Below are positions 8,339 through 16,329 of a DNA stretch of 64,000 nt, one piece after another (positions within the stretch are counted from its first letter, which is position 1; each line of letters starts with the position of its first letter). The stretch is from Butyrivibrio sp. NC2002. Its GTDB lineage: Bacteria > Bacillota > Clostridia > Lachnospirales > Lachnospiraceae. Both the position numbers and the translations under genes were made by a program. The notes under the pieces are model-generated. The model had not been told where the DNA came from. It was given only the letters and a program-made list of their open reading frames with translations, and did not search any database. The stretch lies in assembly GCF_000702265.1 (NCBI RefSeq), contig NZ_KL370880.1, positions 62,001-126,000 on the forward strand, given 5' to 3'.

Positions 8339-9221
8339 TTTTTTCTATACAATCGGACAGGGTTTCAGAAGTCTAAGACGTAATCGCTGGTATACACTTG
8401 CTTCTATAGCTACGATCAGTGCATGTCTGTTCCTGTTTGGAATGTTTTATTCGATAGTTACCAACTTCCAGCATGTTGTAAAAACTGCGGAAGAGGGCGT
8501 CTCCGTAACTGTTTTCTTTGATGCCGGAACAAGTGAGGACAATATCCTTGCAACCAAGGCACTTATAGAGCAAAGACCGGAAGTCAGCAAGGTAGATTAT
8601 ATTTCAGCCGCTGATGCCTGGGAAGGCTTTAAACAGGACTACCTCGGCGAATACGCAGACGGATTTACAGAGAATCCCCTTGAGGATTCTGCCAACCTTC
8701 AGATTTATTTAAATGATGTTTCCATGCAGCCTGCACTCGTTACATATCTTGAGTCCATAAGCGGCATAAGAGAAGTTAACAGATCTGAAGTAACAGCTTC
8801 AACACTTAGCGGAATAAACAGCCTTATAGCTTATATTTCAGTCGGCATTATAGGAATCCTTCTTCTGGTTTCTGTATTCCTTATCAGCAATACGGTAACC
8901 ATAGGTATTTCAGTAAGAAAAGAAGAGATAAATATAATGAAATACATCGGTGCTACTGACTTTTTCGTAAGAGCACCATTCGTAATAGAGGGAATTATCA
9001 TCGGAATAATCGGTTCGATCATTCCACTTGTGATCATTTATGTGATCTACAATAAGGCAACAGTCTACATAGCTGAGAGATTTGCGATGCTCAATTCTAT
9101 TCTCGACATACTGCCTGTTAAAACTATATTTGAAGCGCTTGTACCTATATCACTCCTTATCGGTGTTGGAATAGGTTTCCTTGGAAGCGTTACAACTGTC
9201 AGAAAACATCTGCATGTCTGA
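8325..9221 (+). CDS. ftsX: cell-division ABC transporter permease FtsX
   Basis: About 298 residues, with a short cytoplasmic start, TM1 near residues 21-42, an extracellular loop of about 110 residues (from VSVTVFFDAGTSEDNI), then three helices in the FtsX/MacB-like end. The loop contacts the hydrolase partner in characterised systems. An in-frame GTG at 8313 exists, but the family begins MR(I/M)SSFxYTIxQG, so ATG 8325 is preferred; 8331 is also possible. It overlaps the ftsE end and is followed 45 nt later by the predicted partner hydrolase. Confidence 0.93.
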   Translation: MRMSSFFYTIGQGFRSLRRNRWYTLASIATISACLFLFGMFYSIVTNFQHVVKTAEEGVSVTVFFDAGTSEDNILATKALIEQRPEVSKVDYISAADAWEGFKQDYLGEYADGFTENPLEDSANLQIYLNDVSMQPALVTYLESISGIREVNRSEVTASTLSGINSLIAYISVGIIGILLLVSVFLISNTVTIGISVRKEEINIMKYIGATDFFVRAPFVIEGIIIGIIGSIIPLVIIYVIYNKATVYIAERFAMLNSILDILPVKTIFEALVPISLLIGVGIGFLGSVTTVRKHLHV

Positions 9222-9266
9222 TGGTATGACTTAAGTAGAGAGATTTGATTTTGGAGAGCAGCTATC

Positions 9267-10493
9267 TTGTTTTTTGGCTATGGTAAAAATATTAATAGAA
9301 TAGTGTCTGTGATCCTGCTTCTGTGCTTTTTATCAGGAGCAGTTTCTTATGGAAATGTCACATCTTTTGCGGCAACCAAAGAAAGCATTAAGGAAAAGGA
9401 AAATCAGATTTCGGATGCAAAAAAGGAAAGAGAGCAGATGAAGAGTTCTCTTACCGACCTGCAGGCAGTGAAAAAATCACTTGAATCCGATAAGTCAGAC
9501 CTTAATGCCTACATCACCAAGCTCGATTCAAACCTATCCGATATTCAGACCAAGATTGATGATCTTACGGCCAAGATTGAGGAGAAGGAAAAAAAGATTG
9601 AGGAAACTACCGCAGAGCTTGAAGAGTGCGTGCGTATTCAGACTGAGCAGTATGAAGCCATGAAGAAAAGGATCCGCTTTATGTATGAAAAAGGGGATGA
9701 CTTATACCTTCAGCTTTTTATAGAGAGCGGCAGCTTTGCGGAGATGCTCAATAAAGCTTCATACATAGAGGCTCTTTCATCCTATGACAGGATGAAGCTT
9801 GATGAGTATATAAATAATACTGAACTTACTGAGATGACGAAGGAGGCTCTTGAAGAAGAGAAAACGACGCTTGATGAGGCAAAGCAGGAGGTTCTTAAAG
9901 AAGAGGAAAATCTTCAGACCCTGCTCGACCAGAAAGCTGTTGAGATGTCAAACCTTAGTGCCAACATAAAAGACAAGGAAGCAGCCATAAAAGAGTATGA
10001 GGATCAGATTGCTGCGGAAAATGCCACTATCGCAGCCCTTGAAAAAGCTGTTGAAGCAGAGAAGGCGGAACTTGCAGCTCAGAATGCAAGAGTATATGAC
10101 GGCGGAATGTTTTCATGGCCCTGTCCTTCATACACCAGAGTATCTGACGACTACGGAATGCGAATGCATCCTACACTTGGTATACAGAAGATGCACAACG
10201 GTATCGATCTGGCTGCGCCGGGAGGCAGTGCGATCCTTGCAGCCTATAGCGGAAAAGTTGTTGCAGCTGCATATAATTCCACCATGGGCAATTACATTAT
10301 GATCGATCATGGAAGCGGACTTTACACAATCTATATGCATGCTTCATCGCTCGCCGTTTCTACGGGAGCTGAGGTCGCAAAAGGGCAGAAGATAGCATCT
10401 GTCGGATCCACAGGAAGATCCACGGGTCCCCACCTCCATTTTGGAGTAAGATTAAACGGAAGTTATGTAAGTCCCTGGAATTATTTAAAATAA
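9267..10493 (+). CDS. secreted coiled-coil M23 peptidoglycan hydrolase (EnvC/PcsB-like FtsEX partner)
   Basis: 408 residues. A signal sequence (about 10-36) is followed by a long coiled coil (37-270) rich in Lys and Glu, then a LytM/M23 domain. That domain shows the Zn ligands in HNGIDLAAPGG and HLHFGVR plus the IYMHAS segment. M23 enzymes cut peptide bridges of peptidoglycan; in EnvC homologs the coiled coil binds FtsX. All Zn ligands appear present, so unlike degenerate E. coli EnvC this may itself be active. The start is TTG 9267 with GGAGAG upstream. Position directly after ftsEX supports the partner role. Confidence 0.9.
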   Translation: MFFGYGKNINRIVSVILLLCFLSGAVSYGNVTSFAATKESIKEKENQISDAKKEREQMKSSLTDLQAVKKSLESDKSDLNAYITKLDSNLSDIQTKIDDLTAKIEEKEKKIEETTAELEECVRIQTEQYEAMKKRIRFMYEKGDDLYLQLFIESGSFAEMLNKASYIEALSSYDRMKLDEYINNTELTEMTKEALEEEKTTLDEAKQEVLKEEENLQTLLDQKAVEMSNLSANIKDKEAAIKEYEDQIAAENATIAALEKAVEAEKAELAAQNARVYDGGMFSWPCPSYTRVSDDYGMRMHPTLGIQKMHNGIDLAAPGGSAILAAYSGKVVAAAYNSTMGNYIMIDHGSGLYTIYMHASSLAVSTGAEVAKGQKIASVGSTGRSTGPHLHFGVRLNGSYVSPWNYLK

Positions 10494-10504
10494 AAAAGCA
10501 ATTT

Positions 10505-10526
10505 CCCGATATAAAATAATATCGGG
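10505..10526 (+). repeat. hairpin immediately before the ctpA ribosome site
   Basis: CCCGATAT and ATATCGGG pair around a 6-nt A/T loop, 2 nt before the GAGGAAAG ribosome site of the S41 protease gene. It has no T run. It could be an mRNA-stability or translation-control hairpin. Confidence 0.6.
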
Positions 10527-10539
10527 GTGAGGAAAGATC

Positions 10540-11808
10540 ATGGATAATTACGAAATCAATAATGAGAGTACGGTTTCCGACGAGGAAGAACGTTACAAAA
10601 AGAAAAGACTATATGCTTCCGGAGTCGCGCTTGGCGTAGCTTCAACTTTGGCTGTAGGTGCGATATGTGCCATAGTTTTGAAAATTCAGGGCTATGATAT
10701 CGCTTTTCCTGAACAAAAAGGGGCAGATACCGCAATTACAGAAGAGACAATAGAAAAAATGAAGCTCCTTGAGCATTCGATCGGTCTTAACTACTACAAG
10801 ACAGATGTGGACAGAACCAAGGAAGCAGACCAGATATATAAAGGAATAGTTGCATCACTCGAGGATCCCTATTCAATTTATTACACAAGTGATGAATACC
10901 TTGACCTCATGGCTGACAATGAGGGTGTTTATTACGGCATAGGCGCTTATGTGAGCATGGATAAGAGCCTTAATCTTCCCGTGATAACAGGAACTATCGA
11001 AGGATCACCTGCAGAATCCGCAGGTTTTCAGAACGGAGACGTTATCTATAAGGTTGACGGAACTTCCGTACAGGATATGCAGCTCTCTGAAGTTGTCGAC
11101 ATGATCCACGGAGATGTGGGAACCACAGTAACCATTACGGTTTATAGAAAAGGTGAACCCGACTACATAGACGTTCCTGTTGAAAGAGGAGAGGTAAAAT
11201 CCCAGACAGTAAATACCACAATGCTTGATGACAACATTGGCTATTTGGGCATTACAGAATTTGACGCAGTTACTCCCGAACAGTTCAAGGCAGGAATGGA
11301 AGAACTAAGAGAGGATGGAATGGAAGGTCTTATAATCGACTTAAGATCAAATCCGGGCGGAAACCTAAGTGCTGTAGTAGAAATAGCGAACGAGATCCTT
11401 CCTGCAGGTGATATCGTTTATACCCTTGACAGAGACGGCAACAGAACTGATTACGAGTCAGAAGGCAAAACACCTCTTGATATTCCGCTCGTTGTCCTCG
11501 TCAATGAATATTCCGCAAGTGCATCCGAGATCCTTTCAGGTGCTATCAAGGATTATGGTATTGGAACTCTTGTAGGTAAGACAACTTATGGAAAAGGCGT
11601 TGTCCAGAGAATCTTTAGCTTAGGAGACGGAACAGCAGTTAAGCTTACCATAAGCACCTATTACACTCCTAACGGAACCGACATAAACGGTGTCGGCATC
11701 GAACCTGATGTGGAAGTCGACCTCGACTATGAGAAATATAACGAATCAGGCGACGATACCCAAAAAGACAAAGCAGTTGAAATCCTAAAAGAAAAACTTG
11801 GCAAATAA
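10540..11808 (+). CDS. ctpA: carboxyl-terminal processing protease (S41 family, CtpA/CtpB)
   Basis: 422 residues. A cytoplasmic start of 24 residues leads into one transmembrane helix (25-48), followed by an extracellular PDZ domain (about 140-215, GSPAESAGFQNGDVIYKVDG) and the tail-specific protease domain. Catalytic motifs are visible: SASASEIL around residues 325-332 and the Lys in GKTTYGKGVVQ. S41 enzymes trim envelope or regulatory proteins. It follows the M23 hydrolase by 46 nt, a common arrangement in Firmicutes, and ends at a strong terminator. Confidence 0.93.
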   Translation: MDNYEINNESTVSDEEERYKKKRLYASGVALGVASTLAVGAICAIVLKIQGYDIAFPEQKGADTAITEETIEKMKLLEHSIGLNYYKTDVDRTKEADQIYKGIVASLEDPYSIYYTSDEYLDLMADNEGVYYGIGAYVSMDKSLNLPVITGTIEGSPAESAGFQNGDVIYKVDGTSVQDMQLSEVVDMIHGDVGTTVTITVYRKGEPDYIDVPVERGEVKSQTVNTTMLDDNIGYLGITEFDAVTPEQFKAGMEELREDGMEGLIIDLRSNPGGNLSAVVEIANEILPAGDIVYTLDRDGNRTDYESEGKTPLDIPLVVLVNEYSASASEILSGAIKDYGIGTLVGKTTYGKGVVQRIFSLGDGTAVKLTISTYYTPNGTDINGVGIEPDVEVDLDYEKYNESGDDTQKDKAVEILKEKLGK

Positions 11809-11811
11809 ACA

Positions 11812-11854
11812 AAAAGCACGCGAAGCCGTATCACACGGCCCCGCGTGCTTTTTT
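11812..11854 (+). terminator. intrinsic terminator after ctpA
   Basis: AAAAGCACGCG and CGCGTGCTTTTTT form the outer stem, with GCCGT/ACGGC as the inner stem, and T6 follows. It starts within 10 nt of the ctpA stop. Confidence 0.93.
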
Positions 11855-11873
11855 ATATCATAGCTTCCTGTTA

Positions 11874-11909
11874 CGAGACGCTGTGGCAAAAAGCGAAAAA
11901 GCAAAAAGT
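11874..11909 (+). repeat. solitary 36-nt copy of part of the 169-bp repeat
   Basis: This segment matches the reverse complement of 59400-59435 at 34 of 36 positions, with no gaps. It holds the GAGACGCTGTGGC hairpin half and a degenerate AAAAGCAACAAGT arm. It lies just downstream of the ctpA terminator and directly upstream of the next promoter, and has the same orientation as array A at 55.7 kb. Confidence 0.85.
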
Positions 11910-11911
11910 CC

Positions 11912-11940
11912 TTTACATAAACTGATATTTTTAGTATAGT
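11912..11940 (+). promoter_or_regulatory. sigma-A promoter for the phosphatase-like/kinase operon
   Basis: TTTACA (11912-11917) and TATAGT (11935-11940) with exactly 17 bp spacing. The start of transcription would be near 11947. An ACCGGT-5-ACCGGT inverted repeat (11961-11977) follows in the leader and may be an operator or hairpin. Confidence 0.75.
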
Positions 11941-12018
11941 TTTTTCTTGTCTAAATTCTTACCGGTAGATCACCGGTTATTCCATTTTTTTACAGCATGC
12001 AAAAAAGGAGGGATTTTA

Positions 12019-12828
12019 TTGAAGTATTATGCCGGAGCTGTCAGAAGTCCGGGAACAAAAACAGATAATCAGGATGCGGTAATGATAAAGGGCTTTAAGT
12101 TATTTAGGAAGAGCATTGTTGTAATGCTCGCTGCATCGGTAGATTCAAGGAGCATACGGAATATTATGCCAGTAAGAATTCTGCCTAAATTGTTATCCAA
12201 AAAATTAGTTACCAAATTGGAAAAAAGAAATGCAAGACAAACAGATGCCATAGTAAGATCTGTTGAAAAGTGCATAGATGAAATGATAGTATCAAGCACC
12301 CGAGATACTTTTACAACAAGGTTTAAATGGACAAGCGGCGATATAGAACATGAATGGGATAAGACCGCTGATACCCGGTTGTGCGAGAGCATTGCAAATT
12401 CTGTGCTTGGCAGTATAGAGAAGCATAGATGGCGATATAAAAAGATAGATTTCCGTTTTCCTGAGGGAAAACAGGAACTTGTGACTTCTAGCGGGCAAAA
12501 GAGGAAATCTATAAATATCTTTTTGCTTGTTCTTGTGGGAAAAGACTATTACTTTGTAGAAACAGGCGGTGAAAACCTGCTCCATATCACTTCCACAGGC
12601 ACAGACACTTTAAGAAAAAGCGGCAGGCTATATGAGGGTGCAACGCTCCTTATGCTCACACATAATGCCAAAAAGAGGATGACTAAAAAGGAAATGTGGG
12701 AATTGTTTGCGCCTCAGATGTGCATATATGAAGGATATATTGACGAAGCCTTAAGAGAAATGGCGGATCTTGTTCGCAGAAAGGGAGATAATCTGCCGCT
12801 CACGGCAGCAGGAGTCTGCATAAAATGA
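12019..12828 (+). CDS. PP2C-like protein with degenerate catalytic motifs
   Basis: 269 residues from TTG 12019, which is placed correctly after AGGAGGG; an ORF start at 11947 lies at the predicted transcription start and is not credible. Residues 1-22 (YYAGAVRSPGTKTDNQDAVM) resemble the PP2C opening, and the end (EALREMADLVRRKGDNLPLT) resembles its last motif. The expected DGxGG metal-binding segment is absent: the equivalent stretch reads VVMLAASVDSRSIR. It overlaps the kinase start by 4 nt. It is probably the kinase's cognate phosphatase or a pseudophosphatase regulator. The family call is moderate because similarity is confined to the two ends. Confidence 0.6.
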   Translation: MKYYAGAVRSPGTKTDNQDAVMIKGFKLFRKSIVVMLAASVDSRSIRNIMPVRILPKLLSKKLVTKLEKRNARQTDAIVRSVEKCIDEMIVSSTRDTFTTRFKWTSGDIEHEWDKTADTRLCESIANSVLGSIEKHRWRYKKIDFRFPEGKQELVTSSGQKRKSINIFLLVLVGKDYYFVETGGENLLHITSTGTDTLRKSGRLYEGATLLMLTHNAKKRMTKKEMWELFAPQMCIYEGYIDEALREMADLVRRKGDNLPLTAAGVCIK

Positions 12829-14195
12829 GTGAGATATTTATTGGAAATAAAGACAGATACATAAGTGAAAAAATCCTTGGAAGAGGAGGAATGAGCGAAG
12901 TCTTTCTTGTAAGGAGCGCCACAGAAGGTAGGTTGTTTGCGGCTAAGAGGGCAAGAAAGTTTGAAGATAACATAAGGCAAAGGGCGGCACTTTATCAGAT
13001 CAAAAATGAAACGTTGGTCCTCAAATATCTATCCGGTAATAATACGCGGGGAGTGCCGCAGCTTATTGACCGTGGAGACGACTTTTTTGTCATGAAATAT
13101 ATTGAGGGAAAAACGTTTGGCATAGGCGTAATGAAGTTTAATGAAGCAGTAGATGTACTTCTAAAACTCTGCGACATCTTCATCTCCTTTGAAGATATGG
13201 AACAAAGGGCAGTATATCTTGATCTTAAGCCCTCGAATATAATGCTTTTAAAAAGCGGCGAAGTGTATCTTATAGATTTTGGCTGCGCAAAGTTCATAAA
13301 ACGCTACGAAGAGATAAGCACAAAAGATGAAGGTAAAGCAAACGAAGGCAAAGTAAACGGAGGAACAAAAGATGAAAGCAAAGCAAACGAAGGCAAAGTA
13401 AACGGAGGAACAAAAGATGAAAGCAAAGTAAACGAAGGCAAGGCAAACCGAGGCAAAGAAAGCGAATGCAAAAAAGATGAAAGCAAAGAAAATGCAGGCA
13501 AAGAGAATGGAGTTAAAAACTTCAGGGCAGGAACTAAGTCCTATGCTGCGCCGGAGCAGTTTGGAGGAGACTTAAGCGAAGACGTACGAACGGACATATT
13601 TCAGTTTGGACAGCTGATTAATGAAATTTCGAATAAGGCAAAAGCTCTAAAATGCGAAAAAACAGTACTTCGTGACATAGCTCTTAAATGCACCAGAGTA
13701 AAGCAAAGTGATAGACCAATGACTTTTAGGGATATTAGAAAAGAACTTATAAAAAGCAAAAAGAAATCGCGCAACCTTCTCGCAAAAAGTATTATTAAAA
13801 TATCTGCGATTCTTCTTTCCGGCTGTTTGACGTTGCTATTTGCTTTCCTTGCAATAAAGGAATTAAGTGCGATAAAAACAGGCGATCTTGCAGATTTTTT
13901 CAATCTGTTTTCGGAATATTTTAAAGGCATAAAACTAACCCGCACGGGAAAAGTGGACATTAAGATCATAACAGAGAGATTTTATGGAAATTTAATGTCG
14001 GAAGCAGGGAAAATACTATATAACAATAATAGGGGACTTATGTTTGCGGCATTATGCGTTTTCCTTAAAAAGATAACGGGATACCTTTTTAGATTATTTG
14101 GCAGGGGCCTTATCACAGATGAAAAAGATAAAACCATCCCGGATAGCGGACCATATTTTATTGATATCGTCAAAACATGTGACTCAATTGAATAA
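12825..14195 (+). CDS. Ser/Thr protein kinase (Hanks type) with repeat insert in the activation loop and C-terminal membrane helices
   Basis: 456 residues. Kinase motifs run in order: glycine loop GRGGMSEV (19-26), Lys41 in AAKRA, catalytic loop YLDLKPSN (131-138), DFG at 151-153, APE at 242-244 and a final RPMTF near 297-301. Between DFG and APE lies an added stretch of about 65 residues (167-231) built of 15-residue units, KDESKANEGKVNGGT and variants. Two hydrophobic segments follow the kinase domain (about 326-345 and 400-425), so it is probably membrane-attached. The gene overlaps the PP2C-like gene by 4 nt. All catalytic residues are kept, so it is likely active. Confidence 0.88.
   Translation: MSEIFIGNKDRYISEKILGRGGMSEVFLVRSATEGRLFAAKRARKFEDNIRQRAALYQIKNETLVLKYLSGNNTRGVPQLIDRGDDFFVMKYIEGKTFGIGVMKFNEAVDVLLKLCDIFISFEDMEQRAVYLDLKPSNIMLLKSGEVYLIDFGCAKFIKRYEEISTKDEGKANEGKVNGGTKDESKANEGKVNGGTKDESKVNEGKANRGKESECKKDESKENAGKENGVKNFRAGTKSYAAPEQFGGDLSEDVRTDIFQFGQLINEISNKAKALKCEKTVLRDIALKCTRVKQSDRPMTFRDIRKELIKSKKKSRNLLAKSIIKISAILLSGCLTLLFAFLAIKELSAIKTGDLADFFNLFSEYFKGIKLTRTGKVDIKIITERFYGNLMSEAGKILYNNNRGLMFAALCVFLKKITGYLFRLFGRGLITDEKDKTIPDSGPYFIDIVKTCDSIE
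13323..13517 (+). repeat. 45-nt tandem repeat inside the kinase gene
   Basis: Four 45-nt copies start at 13323, 13368, 13413 and 13473, with 15 extra nt before the last. The first two differ at very few positions. The period is a multiple of three, so copy-number change would keep the frame and vary activation-loop length. Each unit contains shorter K-x-N-E-G-like subrepeats. Confidence 0.9.
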
Positions 14196-14208
14196 AGCAA
14201 ATTATACG

Positions 14209-14236
14209 TTTACATTTGAAAATAGTATGATACAAT
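14209..14236 (+). promoter_or_regulatory. sigma-A promoter of uvrB
   Basis: TTTACA (14209-14214) and TACAAT (14231-14236), 16-bp spacing, 45 nt before the uvrB start. Confidence 0.7.
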
Positions 14237-14248
14237 AAACTAATGCAT

Positions 14249-14262
14249 CGAAAATACGTTCG
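14249..14262 (+). promoter_or_regulatory. LexA (SOS) box upstream of uvrB
   Basis: CGAAAATACGTTCG agrees at 12 of 14 positions with the Gram-positive LexA site CGAACATATGTTCG. It lies about 6 nt past the predicted transcription start, where repressor would block the polymerase. uvrB is a classical SOS gene, which supports the call. Confidence 0.75.
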
Positions 14263-14280
14263 ACCAAGCGGGGATATCGT

Positions 14281-16275
14281 ATGGATCATTTTGAATTAAA
14301 ATCAGAATATAAGCCAACAGGAGATCAGCCTCAGGCTATCAAGGCTCTGGTTGATGGATTTAAGGCCGGCAACCAGTTTGAAACTCTTTTGGGTGTGACC
14401 GGCTCCGGTAAGACATTTACCATGGCGAATATTATACAGCAGTTGAATAAGCCTACACTTGTAATAAGCCATAACAAGACACTTGCGGGACAGCTCTACG
14501 GCGAGTTCAAGGAATTTTTCCCAAACAATGCGGTTGAGTATTTCGTCAGTTACTACGACTACTATCAGCCTGAGGCCTACGTTCCTCAGACAGATACATA
14601 TATCGCCAAGGACTCCGCCATAAATGATGAGATAGATAAACTAAGGCTCTCTGCGACAGCATCTCTTACTGAGAGAAAGGATGTCATAGTCGTAGCCAGT
14701 GTTTCATGTATTTATGGTCTGGGTAGCCCGGATGAATTTAAGGGGATGTCAATCTCTCTTCGTCCCGGCATGGAAAGAAGCAGAGATCAGATATTAAAAG
14801 ATCTTGTTGCAATCCAGTACACAAGAAATGACATGGAGATAGGCAGATGTAATTTCAGGGTTCGCGGCGATACGATAGAGATTTTCCCTGCTCAGGCAGA
14901 TGACTACCTTATAAGAGTAGAGCTTTTTGGAGATGAGATCGACAGAATATGCGAAGTAGAGCCAATAACCGGCACCATCAAAAATGAGCTCACACACGTG
15001 ATGATATATCCTGCATCTCACTATGTTGTGCCACAGGAAAAGATAAATCTTGCATGTGTAAATATAGAAAAAGAGTTAGAGGATCAGGTCAAGTATTTTA
15101 AAGGCGAGGATAAACTGATCGAAGCTCAGAGAATATCAGAGAGAACCAACTTTGATGTGGAGATGATGAGGGAGACCGGATTCTGCTCAGGAATTGAGAA
15201 CTATTCAAGGCACCTCAATTTTGCAGCGCCCGGAGAACCGCCTCTTACACTTATGGACTTCTTTGAAGGTGAGTTCCTCATCATAGTTGATGAGTCCCAC
15301 ATGACCATACCTCAGATAGGGGCTATGTATCACGGCGACAGATCAAGGAAAACAACACTTGTGGATTATGGATTTAGACTTCCATCTGCCCTTGATAACA
15401 GACCCCTCAATTTTGAGGAATTTGAGGATCATATAGACCAGATGCTTTTTTGCTCTGCTACTCCCGGAACCTATGAGGAAGAGCATGAACTGCTTAGAGC
15501 TGAACAGGTCATAAGACCGACAGGCCTTCTTGATCCCAGTATAGACGTGCGCCCTGTGGAGGGGCAGATAGATGACCTTATCACAGAGATAAATAAAGAA
15601 GTAGATAAAAAGAACAAAGTACTCGTTACAACTCTTACCAAGAAGATGGCAGAGGATCTGACAGAATATCTTGCGGAATCGGGAATCAGAGTAAAGTACC
15701 TGCACTCCGACATCGATACCCTTGAGAGATCCCAGATAATTAGGGATATGCGACTTGATGTTTTCGATGTACTTGTTGGAATCAACCTATTGCGAGAGGG
15801 CCTGGATATTCCTGAGATTTCCCTTGTGGCAATAATAGATGCCGATAAGGAAGGATTCCTTAGGTCAGAGACATCTCTTATTCAGACAATAGGTCGTGCC
15901 GCAAGAAATGCGGACGGACATGTCATAATGTATGCGGACAATATGACCGATTCCATGAAAAAAGCCATAGAGACAACAAAGAAGAGACGTAAGATACAAG
16001 AGAAATATAATGAGGAACATGGCATCACTCCCAAGACCATAAGGAAAGCAGTGCGCGACCTTATCAGTGTCACAAAAGAGATTGCCAAAAAAGAAGTTCA
16101 GTTTGAGAAGGATCCTGAGTCTATGGACAGACAGGAACTGGAGAAGTTCATCGGAGATGTTCAGAAGAAGATGAAGAAGGCAGCAGCGGAGCTGGATTTC
16201 GAGAGCGCTGCAATGCTGCGTGATCAGATGATCGATCTAAAGAAACATCTAAATGAGATCACCGGCGGTAAATAG
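14281..16275 (+). CDS. uvrB: excinuclease ABC subunit B
   Basis: 664 residues, full family length. Walker [11 protein letters not shown] (38-47), the beta-hairpin region with [20 protein letters not shown], helicase motifs around DESHMT and GRAARN, and a C-terminal UVR motif (about 625-660) that contacts UvrA/UvrC. UvrB verifies DNA lesions during nucleotide excision repair. The start ATG 14281 follows a CGGGG-type site. uvrA begins 54 nt downstream without a terminator, so both are probably induced together through the LexA box. Confidence 0.97.
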   Translation: MDHFELKSEYKPTGDQPQAIKALVDGFKAGNQFETLLGVTGSGKTFTMANIIQQLNKPTLVISHNKTLAGQLYGEFKEFFPNNAVEYFVSYYDYYQPEAYVPQTDTYIAKDSAINDEIDKLRLSATASLTERKDVIVVASVSCIYGLGSPDEFKGMSISLRPGMERSRDQILKDLVAIQYTRNDMEIGRCNFRVRGDTIEIFPAQADDYLIRVELFGDEIDRICEVEPITGTIKNELTHVMIYPASHYVVPQEKINLACVNIEKELEDQVKYFKGEDKLIEAQRISERTNFDVEMMRETGFCSGIENYSRHLNFAAPGEPPLTLMDFFEGEFLIIVDESHMTIPQIGAMYHGDRSRKTTLVDYGFRLPSALDNRPLNFEEFEDHIDQMLFCSATPGTYEEEHELLRAEQVIRPTGLLDPSIDVRPVEGQIDDLITEINKEVDKKNKVLVTTLTKKMAEDLTEYLAESGIRVKYLHSDIDTLERSQIIRDMRLDVFDVLVGINLLREGLDIPEISLVAIIDADKEGFLRSETSLIQTIGRAARNADGHVIMYADNMTDSMKKAIETTKKRRKIQEKYNEEHGITPKTIRKAVRDLISVTKEIAKKEVQFEKDPESMDRQELEKFIGDVQKKMKKAAAELDFESAAMLRDQMIDLKKHLNEITGGK

Positions 16276-16329
16276 AGATAATAAAAAGAGAAAGTGTAGT
16301 TCCATAAACAAAAAAGGAGTGGCAGATTT

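Noticed and set aside
11947..12018. N-terminal extension of the PP2C-like gene
   Set aside because: The upstream start coincides with the predicted transcription start and the AGGAGGG site serves TTG 12019.
13304..13501. Minus-strand Ser/Leu/Phe-rich frame
   Set aside because: Shadow of the kinase repeat; no ribosome site and purely low-complexity.
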